Notes under the pieces: generated by a model
What the model saw: only the letters and a program-made list of their open reading frames with translations
Told to the model about the DNA's origin: nothing
Database searches by the model: none
Source: a bacterium
GTDB taxonomy: Bacteria > UBP13 > UBA5359
Assembly: GCA_028699365.1 (NCBI GenBank)
Contig: JAQVUQ010000140.1
Coordinates: forward strand, 1-7,095
Length of the DNA stretch: 7,095 nt
Direction: 5' to 3'
Position numbers and translations under genes: made by a program
In this document: one piece after another, positions 1 through 5,580 of the stretch
Numbering within the stretch: position 1 is the stretch's first letter
Layout of the letters: the number at the start of each line of letters is the position of its first letter

Positions 1-25
1 TGCTCTGGAGGGCGAAAACGCCTGA

Positions 26-172
26 ATGGCAGAAGAAAAAAGCTGCCTGTCGGAAGTTTTTAAGGAAAATATCTTGCCAAAAATCGTTTTTACTCTTATC
101 ATAGTATTGCTTACCGGATGGTGCTCCGGGGTCTGGGGGTCAGACCTCGAATTTAGCAATAGCTTGTTGTAG
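26..172 (+). pseudogene. Possible small membrane protein ORF running into repeat R1 (48 codons)
   Basis: An ATG at 26 directly follows an in-frame TGA (23-25). The ORF reads 48 codons to a TAG at 170-172. The product has a charged N-terminus (MAEEKSCLSEVFKEN) followed by a hydrophobic stretch at about residues 20-37 that could form one membrane helix. A GGAGGG at 7-12 could be a ribosome site, but its 13-base spacing is long. From about residue 37 the reading frame is made of repeat R1, so the natural C-terminus is probably missing. The reading is either a gene truncated by the repeat or a chance ORF. I recognise no family. The frame just upstream (bases 2-25) ends in the same TGA and could be the tail of a gene outside the window. 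Confidence 0.3.
134..162 (+). repeat. Repeat R1, copy a (with hairpin 127-149)
   Basis: This 29-base segment contains TCAGACCTCGAATTTAG and matches 1264-1292 at 27 of 29 positions in the same orientation. Bases 127-135 and 141-149 can pair as a 9-bp stem (core GGTCTG/CAGACC, one G-T pair) around a 5-base loop. It is a dispersed, possibly REP/MITE-like element. The stem has no T-tract, so it is not an intrinsic terminator. Confidence 0.75.
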
Positions 173-235
173 CATATAGAGTCGTGACTTTACATTAATC
201 AGTCATGCTGTTCCAATTACACCGCATGCCTGTTG

Positions 236-241
236 TATAAT
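236..241 (+). promoter_or_regulatory. -10 box candidate for the DUF3883 gene
   Basis: A perfect TATAAT lies 44 bases before the start codon. No good -35 hexamer stands at 16-18 bases (the best, TTCCAA at 211-216, is weak and 19 bases away). The predicted transcript would start near 248 and carry the strong ribosome site AGGGAGG at 268-274. Confidence 0.45.
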
Positions 242-284
242 CTAAGATGTGGAACGAACAGATGCACAGGGAGGCCAATCGTAA

Positions 285-1136
285 ATGCGGAACGTCTGGT
301 CACGTTATGAGATTGAGACGGTAGTCTCGGATTACCTGCTGATGTTGGATAAAGAGTTGCGAGGAGAGCTATACAGTAAGACGGTCCATCGGCGTAATCT
401 ATCTGGATTACTCGATAACCGTTCTGAGGGTTCTATCGAACGAAAGCATCAGAATATAAGCGCAGTAATGATTAAGCTTGGATATCCGTATATATCCGGT
501 TATAAGCCGCTTGGTAACTTTCAGGCCTTGCTGGCGGAAATAGTCAGCGAATGGGTTGACGGAGATCAGACGTTGGCTGATAGCGTTTCCTCGTCTGTTG
601 TGGCACCGGCTAAAGTTCCGAGTGTAGAGGACATACTCGCAAGACTGGAGGTGCCTCCTGTCACTCCTACTGTTAAACGTGAGATGCTCCATGAAACATC
701 GCAACAATATGTCTGGAAGCGACCTGCCGTAAACTATTTGGAGCGCGAGGCTCGTAATGCCTCACTTGGAAAAGCAGGGGAGCAATTCATCGTTAATTAT
801 GAACGTGCAAGACTGATGCTGGAAGGGAAGGATAGCCTGGCTGAGAATGTTGAGCATGTAGCTGTTACAGAAGGAGACGGGGCCGGCTTTGATATCCGCT
901 CGTTTGACGTGGATGGATCTGATCGCTTCATCGAAGTTAAAACGACATCTTATGGAAAACAAACGCCCTTTTTTGTCACAGGCAACGAACTTTTCGTTTC
1001 ACGGGAGTGTGAGAATCGTTACTACCTGTATCGCCTGTTTGATTTCCGTGCGGATCCACGCCTTTATACGCTTAGTGGGGCACTGGATAAGGTCTGTGCT
1101 CTTGAGCCTGTGCAGTTTACCGCTCATGTAAGGTGA
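285..1136 (+). CDS. DUF3883 domain protein with PD-(D/E)XK-like nuclease fold
   Basis: This 283-residue protein has two parts. Residues 5-95 form a conserved-looking module with RSEGSIERKHQNISAVMIKLG and a YPYISGYKPLGNFQ stretch, which I recall preceding DUF3883 or HNH domains in restriction-type proteins. Residues about 155-260 match DUF3883: E166 in LGKAGEQF, D203 in GFDI, and E217-V-K219 in FIEVKTT. These residues fit the E...D...ExK active-site pattern of PD-(D/E)XK nucleases. The linker (about 96-145) is rich in S, V and P and probably flexible. No signal peptide or membrane helix is visible, so a cytosolic protein is expected. The start is supported by AGGGAGG at 268-274 with 10-base spacing. 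DUF3883 domains are often found near restriction or defence genes. Here the gene stands alone between two R1 repeats, with no methyltransferase or helicase partner in view. Nuclease activity is inferred, and the DNA target is unknown. Confidence 0.8.
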   Translation: MRNVWSRYEIETVVSDYLLMLDKELRGELYSKTVHRRNLSGLLDNRSEGSIERKHQNISAVMIKLGYPYISGYKPLGNFQALLAEIVSEWVDGDQTLADSVSSSVVAPAKVPSVEDILARLEVPPVTPTVKREMLHETSQQYVWKRPAVNYLEREARNASLGKAGEQFIVNYERARLMLEGKDSLAENVEHVAVTEGDGAGFDIRSFDVDGSDRFIEVKTTSYGKQTPFFVTGNELFVSRECENRYYLYRLFDFRADPRLYTLSGALDKVCALEPVQFTAHVR

Positions 1137-1201
1137 ATACCGACTGACAAACTAAAGTATACATCGCAGTAACGAAATTCTATAAGTAGAAAGAGGGAGA
1201 A

Positions 1202-1315
1202 ATGGAATTCTTGCCTATCATGTCAAACGAAGAAAAAGTCTACGCCGGGTTTGGGAAGCGGGCTGGGTGTCAGACCTCGAATTTAGTAATAGGAACGCTT
1301 AGGGACGTACCTTGA
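1202..1315 (+). pseudogene. 5' stump of an RDD-family membrane protein gene, truncated by R1
   Basis: An ATG at 1202 follows a purine-rich ribosome site (GAGGGAG, 1193-1199). The frame encodes a short leader and then MSNEEKVYAGFGKR, which strongly resembles the start of RDD-family membrane proteins, where a YAGFWKR-type motif leads into the first helix. Directly after this point (base 1264) repeat R1 begins. The frame then runs through repeat sequence to a TGA at 1313-1315, giving only 37 codons. No RDD-like continuation is visible in any frame between 1374 and 1493. The genuine coding part is therefore about 1202-1263, and the rest of the gene was lost or moved. The family call rests on a short motif, so it is moderate at best. 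Confidence 0.5.
1264..1292 (+). repeat. Repeat R1, copy b
   Basis: This segment is identical to 134-162 except at two positions (G/T at 1268, C/T at 1287). It is in direct orientation with copy a, so the DUF3883 gene and the RDD stump lie between two direct repeats 1.1 kb apart. The RAYT-like relic follows within 8 bases. Confidence 0.75.
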
Positions 1316-1373
1316 CGTGTTTGACTAACGCATTGCTGACATTGCACCTGGAAAATAGGCGCTGTCCCTATTA
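1300..1373 (+). mobile_element. MITE-like internally deleted RAYT element
   Basis: The segment has terminal inverted TAGGGAC (1300-1306) and GTCCCTA (1364-1370). Its right part, 1351-1373, is identical over 23 bases to 4066-4088, the 3' end of the intact RAYT element including the stop-codon region. Extending left, 1347-1373 against 4062-4088 matches at 26 of 27. The CATTGC-N3-CATTGC pattern at 1331-1345 also recurs at 4036-4050, with a 10-base gap after it. Its left part, 1302-1329, matches the solo end at 4832-4859 at 23 of 28. This fits a relic with both element ends and almost no transposase coding sequence. It would need the transposase in trans to move. Confidence 0.65.
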
Positions 1374-1420
1374 TTCTATTCAGGCGTGTTTTTGAATATG
1401 TGGAAACAAACCTCTCGTCC

Positions 1421-1449
1421 TTGACGTCTGTTTACCGGCGCGATACAAT
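1421..1449 (+). promoter_or_regulatory. Sigma70-type promoter of the SEC-C gene
   Basis: TTGACG (1421-1426) and TACAAT (1444-1449) are separated by exactly 17 bases, each matching the consensus hexamer at 5 of 6. Transcription would begin near 1456, leaving a leader of about 38 bases before the ATG at 1494. The same hexamer pair and spacing occurs before abiEi. Confidence 0.7.
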
Positions 1450-1493
1450 TTTTTCGTCAGTATGTATTATGAGTGCAGTGGGCGATAATAAAT

Positions 1494-3266
1494 ATGAATA
1501 CAATCGAATCAACTCGTTATAAAGCTCAGGAACTGGCCTACCAGGCAATGAAAGCGTGCGACCCGCAGGAGGCAGCACGTCTATGCAGTAAAGCTCTGGA
1601 AATAGACCCAAGATGCGTAGATGTGCTGTCCATGATGAGCGGTATATTTGAGGACGTTCACGAGCGAATCGACAAGCTTGCCTGGGTGGTCGGGATTGCC
1701 GCGGAAGACCTTGGCGGTGAATCCTTTTTTGAAGAGCACAAGGGGCACTTCTGGGGTATGGTGGAAACCCGGCCGTATATGCGGGCACGCTTATTCCTTA
1801 TTCATTCGCTTCTGGAAGCAGGCAGGGCTGAGGATGCAATCGCCCATTATGAGGCCATGCTGGAACTGAATCCCGGTGACAATCAGGGGCTTAGATATCC
1901 TTTGATGGGTCTCTATTTGGAGACCGGCAATGTTGCGGGTGTACGTCGATTGTTTGATGAGTATGATGAGCCCACAGCGGTATTCGTCTGGTCGCGTGTT
2001 CTGGAACGCTTTCTCGTCGCTGATACCGACGGAGCGGAGCAGGCTCTGTCCGATGCACGAGAGGTTAACTCCTATGCAGAGAGCTATCTTGCCGGCGTGA
2101 AGCCGATGCCGGTTGAGTTGCCGGGCCGCTACGGGTTTGGCGATGAGAACGAGGCGATCGTCTGTTTCGATGCCATAGGGGGAGCCTGGCTGAAGCATAG
2201 AGAGGCGGTTGCCTGGCTGAGAAGCAATGCGCCGCAACAGATACCCGCTGCAAAGGTAGGGCGGAACGATCCCTGTCCGTGCGGCAGCGGCAAGAAATAC
2301 AAAAAATGCTGTCTTGGAAGGGAGAGCGCTCCGTCTGCAGGGGGTGCCGGTGCAATCGCTGCTGAAGAGGTTCTGATGGAGATACGCCAGGCGATGGAGG
2401 GCAGGGAGTTTTCCTCTGATGAGGAGCTTCAGTCCTTCCTGCAGGGGTTCAATGAACGGCGTAACGGCAAGGTGATAGATGATTTTCAGGGGCTGTCTGC
2501 CAGGCAGATGCACCGTTTCCTTAACTTCCCGTTTGATTCTCCGGAGATAGTTAGCTTTGAATCTGATTTTGATGCACCGCCTTCGGCACCCATGCTGACC
2601 CTCTTCAACATGCTTGTCGATGCCATCGGTGACAAGGGGCTCAAGACGACCGTAACGGGCAACCTGCCGTTGAAATTTGTCCGGGAAGCGGCTCTTGCCT
2701 ACTGGGGAGAAGAGAAATACCGGGAGAACACCCGGCTGGGCGATATCCGTACCGAGCCCGAGTTCTCCGATTTGCATGTCACGCGTATAGTTGCCGTGCT
2801 CAGCGGGCTTGTGCGTAAGTATAAGGGCAGGTTTATTCTTAGTAAGAAGTGCCGGAAGATACTGGAAGACGGCGGACCTTCAGGTGCTTATGCTTTGCTT
2901 CTGCATACATATATGCAAAAATTTAACTGGGGGTATACGGACGGCTTCCCGGAACTCAGCTTCATCCAGCATTCGTTCCTCTATACGCTTTATCAGCTTC
3001 ACAAGTTCGGCGAGGAGTGGCGGTCAAATGCTTTCTATGAAGATATTTTTCTAAGGGCTTTTCCGGCGATCGTGGACGAGGTGCCGCCGGTGTATTATCG
3101 TGAGGCCGAAGATACCGTGCGCTGCTGCTATTCATGGCGTGCTCTTGAAAGGTTTGCAGTCTTTGCTGGTCTGGCCGAGATGCGGAGTAAGGCGGGTAAG
3201 CTGTTAGACAGGGACTTTGATCTAAGGAAACTGCCGCTGCTTGATCAGGCGGTAAAGTTTCATTAA
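1494..3266 (+). CDS. TPR-like / SEC-C zinc-motif protein
   Basis: This 590-residue soluble protein has a central SEC-C motif, GRNDPCPCGSGKKYKKCC (about residues 256-273). Cys261, Cys263, Cys272 and Cys273 are the expected zinc ligands, as at the C-terminus of SecA. Residues 1-240 are helical and TPR-like (for example the repeats around AARLCSKALEIDPR and AIAHYEAMLELNPGD), so a protein-protein scaffold is likely. The C-terminal half (about 325-590) contains a KGLKTTVTGNLPLKF segment that I recall in other SEC-C-containing proteins, but I cannot name the domain. ATG 1494 was chosen over an in-frame GTG at 1473 because the GTG sits only about 17 bases after the predicted transcript start. Neither has a convincing ribosome site. 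The gene has its own promoter and lies between a RAYT relic and the intact RAYT element, so it looks like a single-gene cassette. Its function is unknown; SEC-C implies zinc and possibly protein binding, not secretion as such. Confidence 0.85.
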   Translation: MNTIESTRYKAQELAYQAMKACDPQEAARLCSKALEIDPRCVDVLSMMSGIFEDVHERIDKLAWVVGIAAEDLGGESFFEEHKGHFWGMVETRPYMRARLFLIHSLLEAGRAEDAIAHYEAMLELNPGDNQGLRYPLMGLYLETGNVAGVRRLFDEYDEPTAVFVWSRVLERFLVADTDGAEQALSDAREVNSYAESYLAGVKPMPVELPGRYGFGDENEAIVCFDAIGGAWLKHREAVAWLRSNAPQQIPAAKVGRNDPCPCGSGKKYKKCCLGRESAPSAGGAGAIAAEEVLMEIRQAMEGREFSSDEELQSFLQGFNERRNGKVIDDFQGLSARQMHRFLNFPFDSPEIVSFESDFDAPPSAPMLTLFNMLVDAIGDKGLKTTVTGNLPLKFVREAALAYWGEEKYRENTRLGDIRTEPEFSDLHVTRIVAVLSGLVRKYKGRFILSKKCRKILEDGGPSGAYALLLHTYMQKFNWGYTDGFPELSFIQHSFLYTLYQLHKFGEEWRSNAFYEDIFLRAFPAIVDEVPPVYYREAEDTVRCCYSWRALERFAVFAGLAEMRSKAGKLLDRDFDLRKLPLLDQAVKFH

Positions 3267-3341
3267 TCCCCGGGCCGATGATGCCGTTTCCTGAACCTAA
3301 GCCGCGGCACGCAGTGTGCAGCATACGGCACAAGGCAGAAT

Positions 3342-3368
3342 AATAAATAGGGACAGCGCCCATTTATT
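3342..3368 (+). repeat. Left-end hairpin of the RAYT element (repeat R3, inverted)
   Basis: Bases 3342-3351 pair with 3359-3368 except for one A-C mismatch, around the loop GACAGCG. That loop is complementary to the right-end loop CGCTGTC. This is the type of folded single-stranded end that Y1 transposases bind. Confidence 0.75.
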
Positions 3369-3395
3369 GACGTAGACTTGGACTTGTAGTAGTAT
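3367..3395 (+). promoter_or_regulatory. Possible promoter of the RAYT gene
   Basis: TTGACG (3367-3372) is followed after 17 bases by TAGTAT (3390-3395, 4 of 6 to consensus). The predicted start of transcription falls at or next to the ATG at 3402. No Shine-Dalgarno sequence is visible before that ATG, so a leaderless message is possible. The -35 box overlaps the left-end hairpin, which could couple transposase binding to repression. Confidence 0.35.
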
Positions 3396-3401
3396 CAATC
3401 T

Positions 3402-4073
3402 ATGCCACGTATAGCAAGAGTAGTAGCGGTAGGATTACCGCATCATATTACCCAGAGGGGAAACTACCGGCAGCCGGTTTTTCTGGATGACGATGATAGA
3501 GAGTGCTATTTGTCCTTGCTTCAGAAGTATGGCAGCAAGTATGGACTTACTGTATTGGCGTATTGTCTGATGTCTAATCATATTCATCTTATTGCAGTGC
3601 CTGAATACGAAGATACGCTTGCCAAGGCTCTTAACACAGCACATATGCGCTATTCTCAATATTTTAACAAGAAACTGAACGTATCCGGACACTTATGGCA
3701 AGGAAGGTTTTACTCATGCGTATTGGACGAAACACACCTTATAGCGGCCGCCGGATATGTAGAGAAGAATCCGGTGCGGGCAGGAATAGTTGCCAAGCCC
3801 TGGGAGTGGAAATGGTCCAGCGCAATGGAGCATATCGGTGACAATAGTGATCATGCGAAGCTCGAATTGGGAGATCTGCTGGATATCGCAGGCACAACCT
3901 GTAACGGATGGAAGAAGTATCTTGATACCGCTGAGAGCAAAGGGGACCTTGATAAGATAAGGCAGTGCAGCAGAAGCGGTCGTCCGATGGGAACAGCGGT
4001 ATTTGTGGAAGATTTGGAGAGAACTCTTAACGTAACATTGCAAGCATTGCCACGAGGCAGGCCTAGAAAATAG
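3402..4073 (+). CDS. REP-associated tyrosine transposase (Y1/HUH family)
   Basis: This 223-residue protein is a typical full-length RAYT. It starts with the canonical MPRIARVV and HHITQRGN segments, which fixes the start at 3402. The HUH metal-binding motif is H60-I-H62 in LMSNHIHLI. The probable catalytic tyrosine is Y119 in GYVEKNPVRAG. The tail (about 193-223) carries the family's conserved GRPMG...FVEDLE and GRPRK segments. RAYTs are single-strand DNA endonucleases related to IS200/IS605 transposases and act on hairpin REP sequences; here such hairpins flank the gene. All key residues are present, with no frameshift. The stop codon TAG (4071-4073) is itself part of the right-end repeat, so coding and cis-acting sequence overlap. 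The same 3' end survives as a relic at 1351-1373, showing that this family has moved or duplicated locally. Confidence 0.92.
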   Translation: MPRIARVVAVGLPHHITQRGNYRQPVFLDDDDRECYLSLLQKYGSKYGLTVLAYCLMSNHIHLIAVPEYEDTLAKALNTAHMRYSQYFNKKLNVSGHLWQGRFYSCVLDETHLIAAAGYVEKNPVRAGIVAKPWEWKWSSAMEHIGDNSDHAKLELGDLLDIAGTTCNGWKKYLDTAESKGDLDKIRQCSRSGRPMGTAVFVEDLERTLNVTLQALPRGRPRK

Positions 4074-4088
4074 GCGCTGTCCCTATTA
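4066..4088 (+). repeat. Right-end repeat R3 of the RAYT element
   Basis: This 23-base segment is identical to 1351-1373 in direct orientation and is inverted relative to 3346-3365. It folds as AATAGG (4069-4074) with CCTATT (4082-4087) around a 7-base loop. No T-tract follows, so it is unlikely to serve as a terminator. Confidence 0.85.
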
Positions 4089-4126
4089 CTTTAAGCGAGT
4101 AATATAAGGATGAAAGGATTAGCACA

Positions 4127-4807
4127 ATGTCCCACAAAGATTTTACACCACAGCATCGTGCCATCGGAAGAGCCGCTGCTTGGGCTATATTCTTCCTTGG
4201 GATAGTGTACGTTGTTACAACGGTTCTTGGATTTCTGTCTCTTAAGTCGCCTCAAGACCCAATCGGCGATCCATTCGTCTCAATTATGGAATTGCTCATC
4301 ATTCCTCTTACTCTATTGTATGTCGTTATCATGGTCGCAGTTCACGCCTATGCGTCTGCTGAGGTCAAGGTATATAGTCTTATGGCCCTTTGTTTGATGA
4401 TCCTACTGGCGGGTATTTCATCTAGTGTCCACTTTGTTGTTCTGACTGTAGGCCGTCAGATTGAAGCTGCTGGATTGACTTGGGCTCCTTTGCTTTTTTC
4501 TTGGAAGTGGCCATCCATAGTCTATACATTAGACATTCTTGCGTGGGACTGGTTCTTTGCTCTCTCAATGCTCTTTGCCGCACCTGTGTTCAAGGGAGGT
4601 AGGCTGGAGATAGCGGTGAGGATTCTCATGATTATCAGTGGGGTTCTGAGTCTGACGGGGCTTATCGGTGTGCCACTTGCCAATATGAATGTGGCGTATT
4701 GGGCCAATGTCCGGAATATCGGGATTGTTGGCTATGCTTTGGTATCTCCTGTAGCATTTCTGTTGTTAGCAGTAGTTTTTGGGCGTACCAAACAAGTGTC
4801 GAGATAG
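4127..4807 (+). CDS. Six-helix integral membrane protein of unknown function
   Basis: This 226-residue protein is strongly hydrophobic, with six likely membrane segments at about residues 16-38, 51-74, 82-108, 129-153, 162-185 and 196-218. The short charged N-terminus (MSHKDFTPQHRAIGR) and C-terminal tail (GRTKQVSR) are both expected on the cytoplasmic side by the positive-inside rule and even helix number. The loop between helices 3 and 4 contains an aromatic stretch (LTWAPLLFSWKWP). I recognise no catalytic motif and no named family. The start is supported by AAAGGA at 4113-4118, 8 bases before the ATG. The gene begins 38 bases after the RAYT right end and shows no clear promoter of its own, so it may depend on transcription from the element or further upstream. 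A phage-defence effector or a transport or sensing role cannot be told apart from sequence alone. Confidence 0.75.
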   Translation: MSHKDFTPQHRAIGRAAAWAIFFLGIVYVVTTVLGFLSLKSPQDPIGDPFVSIMELLIIPLTLLYVVIMVAVHAYASAEVKVYSLMALCLMILLAGISSSVHFVVLTVGRQIEAAGLTWAPLLFSWKWPSIVYTLDILAWDWFFALSMLFAAPVFKGGRLEIAVRILMIISGVLSLTGLIGVPLANMNVAYWANVRNIGIVGYALVSPVAFLLLAVVFGRTKQVSR

Positions 4808-4831
4808 ACCATGGGAAGACGGGGACATGAG

Positions 4832-4859
4832 GGGACGTACATTGATTAATTTGACTAAC
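4832..4859 (+). repeat. Solo RAYT-type end (repeat R2)
   Basis: The GGGACGTAC...TTGA...TTTGACTAAC pattern matches 1302-1329 at 23 of 28 positions in the same orientation. No matching right end (GGCGCTGTCCC) follows, so this is a solo end or a decayed remnant, lying between the membrane-protein gene and the abiE promoter. Confidence 0.55.
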
Positions 4860-4907
4860 AGCAATCCGGATGAAAGGGTCGCGTCTACATTCTTGAGAAG
4901 ACAACAA

Positions 4908-4936
4908 TTGACGCTTCCTGATTCCGATGTTACAAT
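4908..4936 (+). promoter_or_regulatory. Sigma70-type promoter of the abiE operon
   Basis: TTGACG (4908-4913) and TACAAT (4931-4936) are spaced by 17 bases, giving a start near 4943 and a leader of about 35 bases. The hexamers and spacing are identical to those before the SEC-C gene. The -10 box lies within the left arm of an inverted repeat. A TATAAT at 4948-4953 could be an alternative -10 but has no good -35. Confidence 0.7.
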
Positions 4937-4974
4937 TACTATTATATTATAATTATATTCAGAGGAATTGTAAC
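4929..4974 (+). promoter_or_regulatory. Candidate AbiEi autorepressor operator (inverted repeat)
   Basis: GTTACAATT at 4929-4937 is the exact reverse complement of AATTGTAAC at 4966-4974. The left arm covers the -10 box and the right arm sits between the ribosome site (AGAGGA, 4961-4966) and the start codon. Studied AbiEi antitoxins bind inverted repeats in their promoter and repress the operon, so this is the likely site. A perfect 10-bp palindrome TATAATTATA (4948-4957) lies between the arms. Binding is inferred. Confidence 0.6.
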
Positions 4975-4977
4975 GTA

Positions 4978-5580
4978 ATGAGCAAAACACCTTTCGACAC
5001 TATTATACAAATGACTAAAAAAAAGCAATCCATCCGTTCACGTGACCTTACAGCAGAAGGTATACCGCGTGCTTATCTGGGTAGACTGGTAGACAAGGGC
5101 CTTCTGATACACGAATCACGGGGCATATATACTCTGCCGGATATCGAGATAACGGAGCTTCATGATTTTGCCCAGGCCGCACGACAGGTTCCCACGGGTG
5201 TGATATGTCTTCTATCTGCACTCCGGTTTCATAATCTGACGACACAAAATCCATTTGAGGTATGGGTGGCGATAGGTGGAAGCCAGTGGAAGCCCAAGAT
5301 CGAGTGTCCGGCTATCAGATTCGTGCGCTTCTCCGGCACCGCTCTGGAATACGGTGTTGAGCAGCATGAGATCGAAGGTGCTGCGGTTCGGGTCTACAGC
5401 CCGGCCAAGACCATCGCTGACTGTTTCAAATACAGGAACAAGATAGGTCTGGACGTGGCACTGGAAGCTCTGCGTGATTGCTGGAGACAACGGAAGGCCA
5501 CCATGGATGATATCTGGGAAGCGGCAAAGGTCTGTCGCGTTGCCAATGTCATGAGGCCGTATCTGGAGTCGCTTACATGA
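4978..5580 (+). CDS. abiEi: AbiEi-type antitoxin / transcriptional autorepressor
   Basis: This 200-residue protein begins with a winged-helix domain (about 1-55; SRDLTAEGIPRAYLGRLVDK, then a wing ending ESRGIYTLP). The typical AbiEi C-terminal domain follows, with GVICLLSALRFHNLT (74-88) and YSPAKTIADCFKYRNKIG (140-157). In AbiE systems this protein represses its own operon through the winged helix and neutralises the toxin through the C-terminal domain without a stable complex, hence the type IV label. ATG 4978 is preferred over an in-frame ATG at 4927 because the latter lies upstream of the predicted transcript start, while AGAGGA at 4961-4966 serves 4978. The stop codon overlaps the toxin start (ATGA), so translation of the two is coupled. 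Length and architecture are normal for the family. Confidence 0.88.
   Translation: MSKTPFDTIIQMTKKKQSIRSRDLTAEGIPRAYLGRLVDKGLLIHESRGIYTLPDIEITELHDFAQAARQVPTGVICLLSALRFHNLTTQNPFEVWVAIGGSQWKPKIECPAIRFVRFSGTALEYGVEQHEIEGAAVRVYSPAKTIADCFKYRNKIGLDVALEALRDCWRQRKATMDDIWEAAKVCRVANVMRPYLESLT

Larger units (their letters stand above)
3342..4088 (+). mobile_element. Complete RAYT (REP-associated tyrosine transposase) element
   Basis: A 747-bp unit has a hairpin at each end. The left hairpin is 3342-3368 (10-bp stem with one mismatch, 7-base loop) and the right is 4069-4087 (AATAGG/CCTATT stem, 7-base loop). The two ends are inverted copies of each other: AATAGGGACAGCGCC at 3346-3360 is the exact reverse complement of 4073-4087, and the match extends to 19 of 20 bases (3346-3365 against 4068-4087). 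This resembles the REP/inverse-REP arrangement around RAYT genes. The single gene inside is intact, so the element may be active. No target-site duplication is evident, as expected for Y1-HUH elements. Confidence 0.8.

Noticed and set aside
1469-1522. 17-codon ORF overlapping the start of the SEC-C gene in another frame, as a possible regulatory upstream ORF
   Set aside because: It has no ribosome site and no conserved feature, and such short overlaps occur by chance.
1791-2777. Long open frame on the minus strand (328 codons) opposite the SEC-C gene
   Set aside because: It lies wholly inside the SEC-C gene, which has a recognisable motif and domain structure. The minus-strand product shows no family features, so it is a coding-strand shadow.
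3291-3340. Possible terminator hairpin after the SEC-C gene (GCAC...GTGC within GCCG...CGGC)
   Set aside because: The stem is interrupted and no T-tract follows.
4927-4977. ATG at 4927 extending AbiEi by 17 residues
   Set aside because: It precedes the predicted transcription start, and the extra residues are encoded by AT-rich promoter DNA. ATG 4978 has its own ribosome site.
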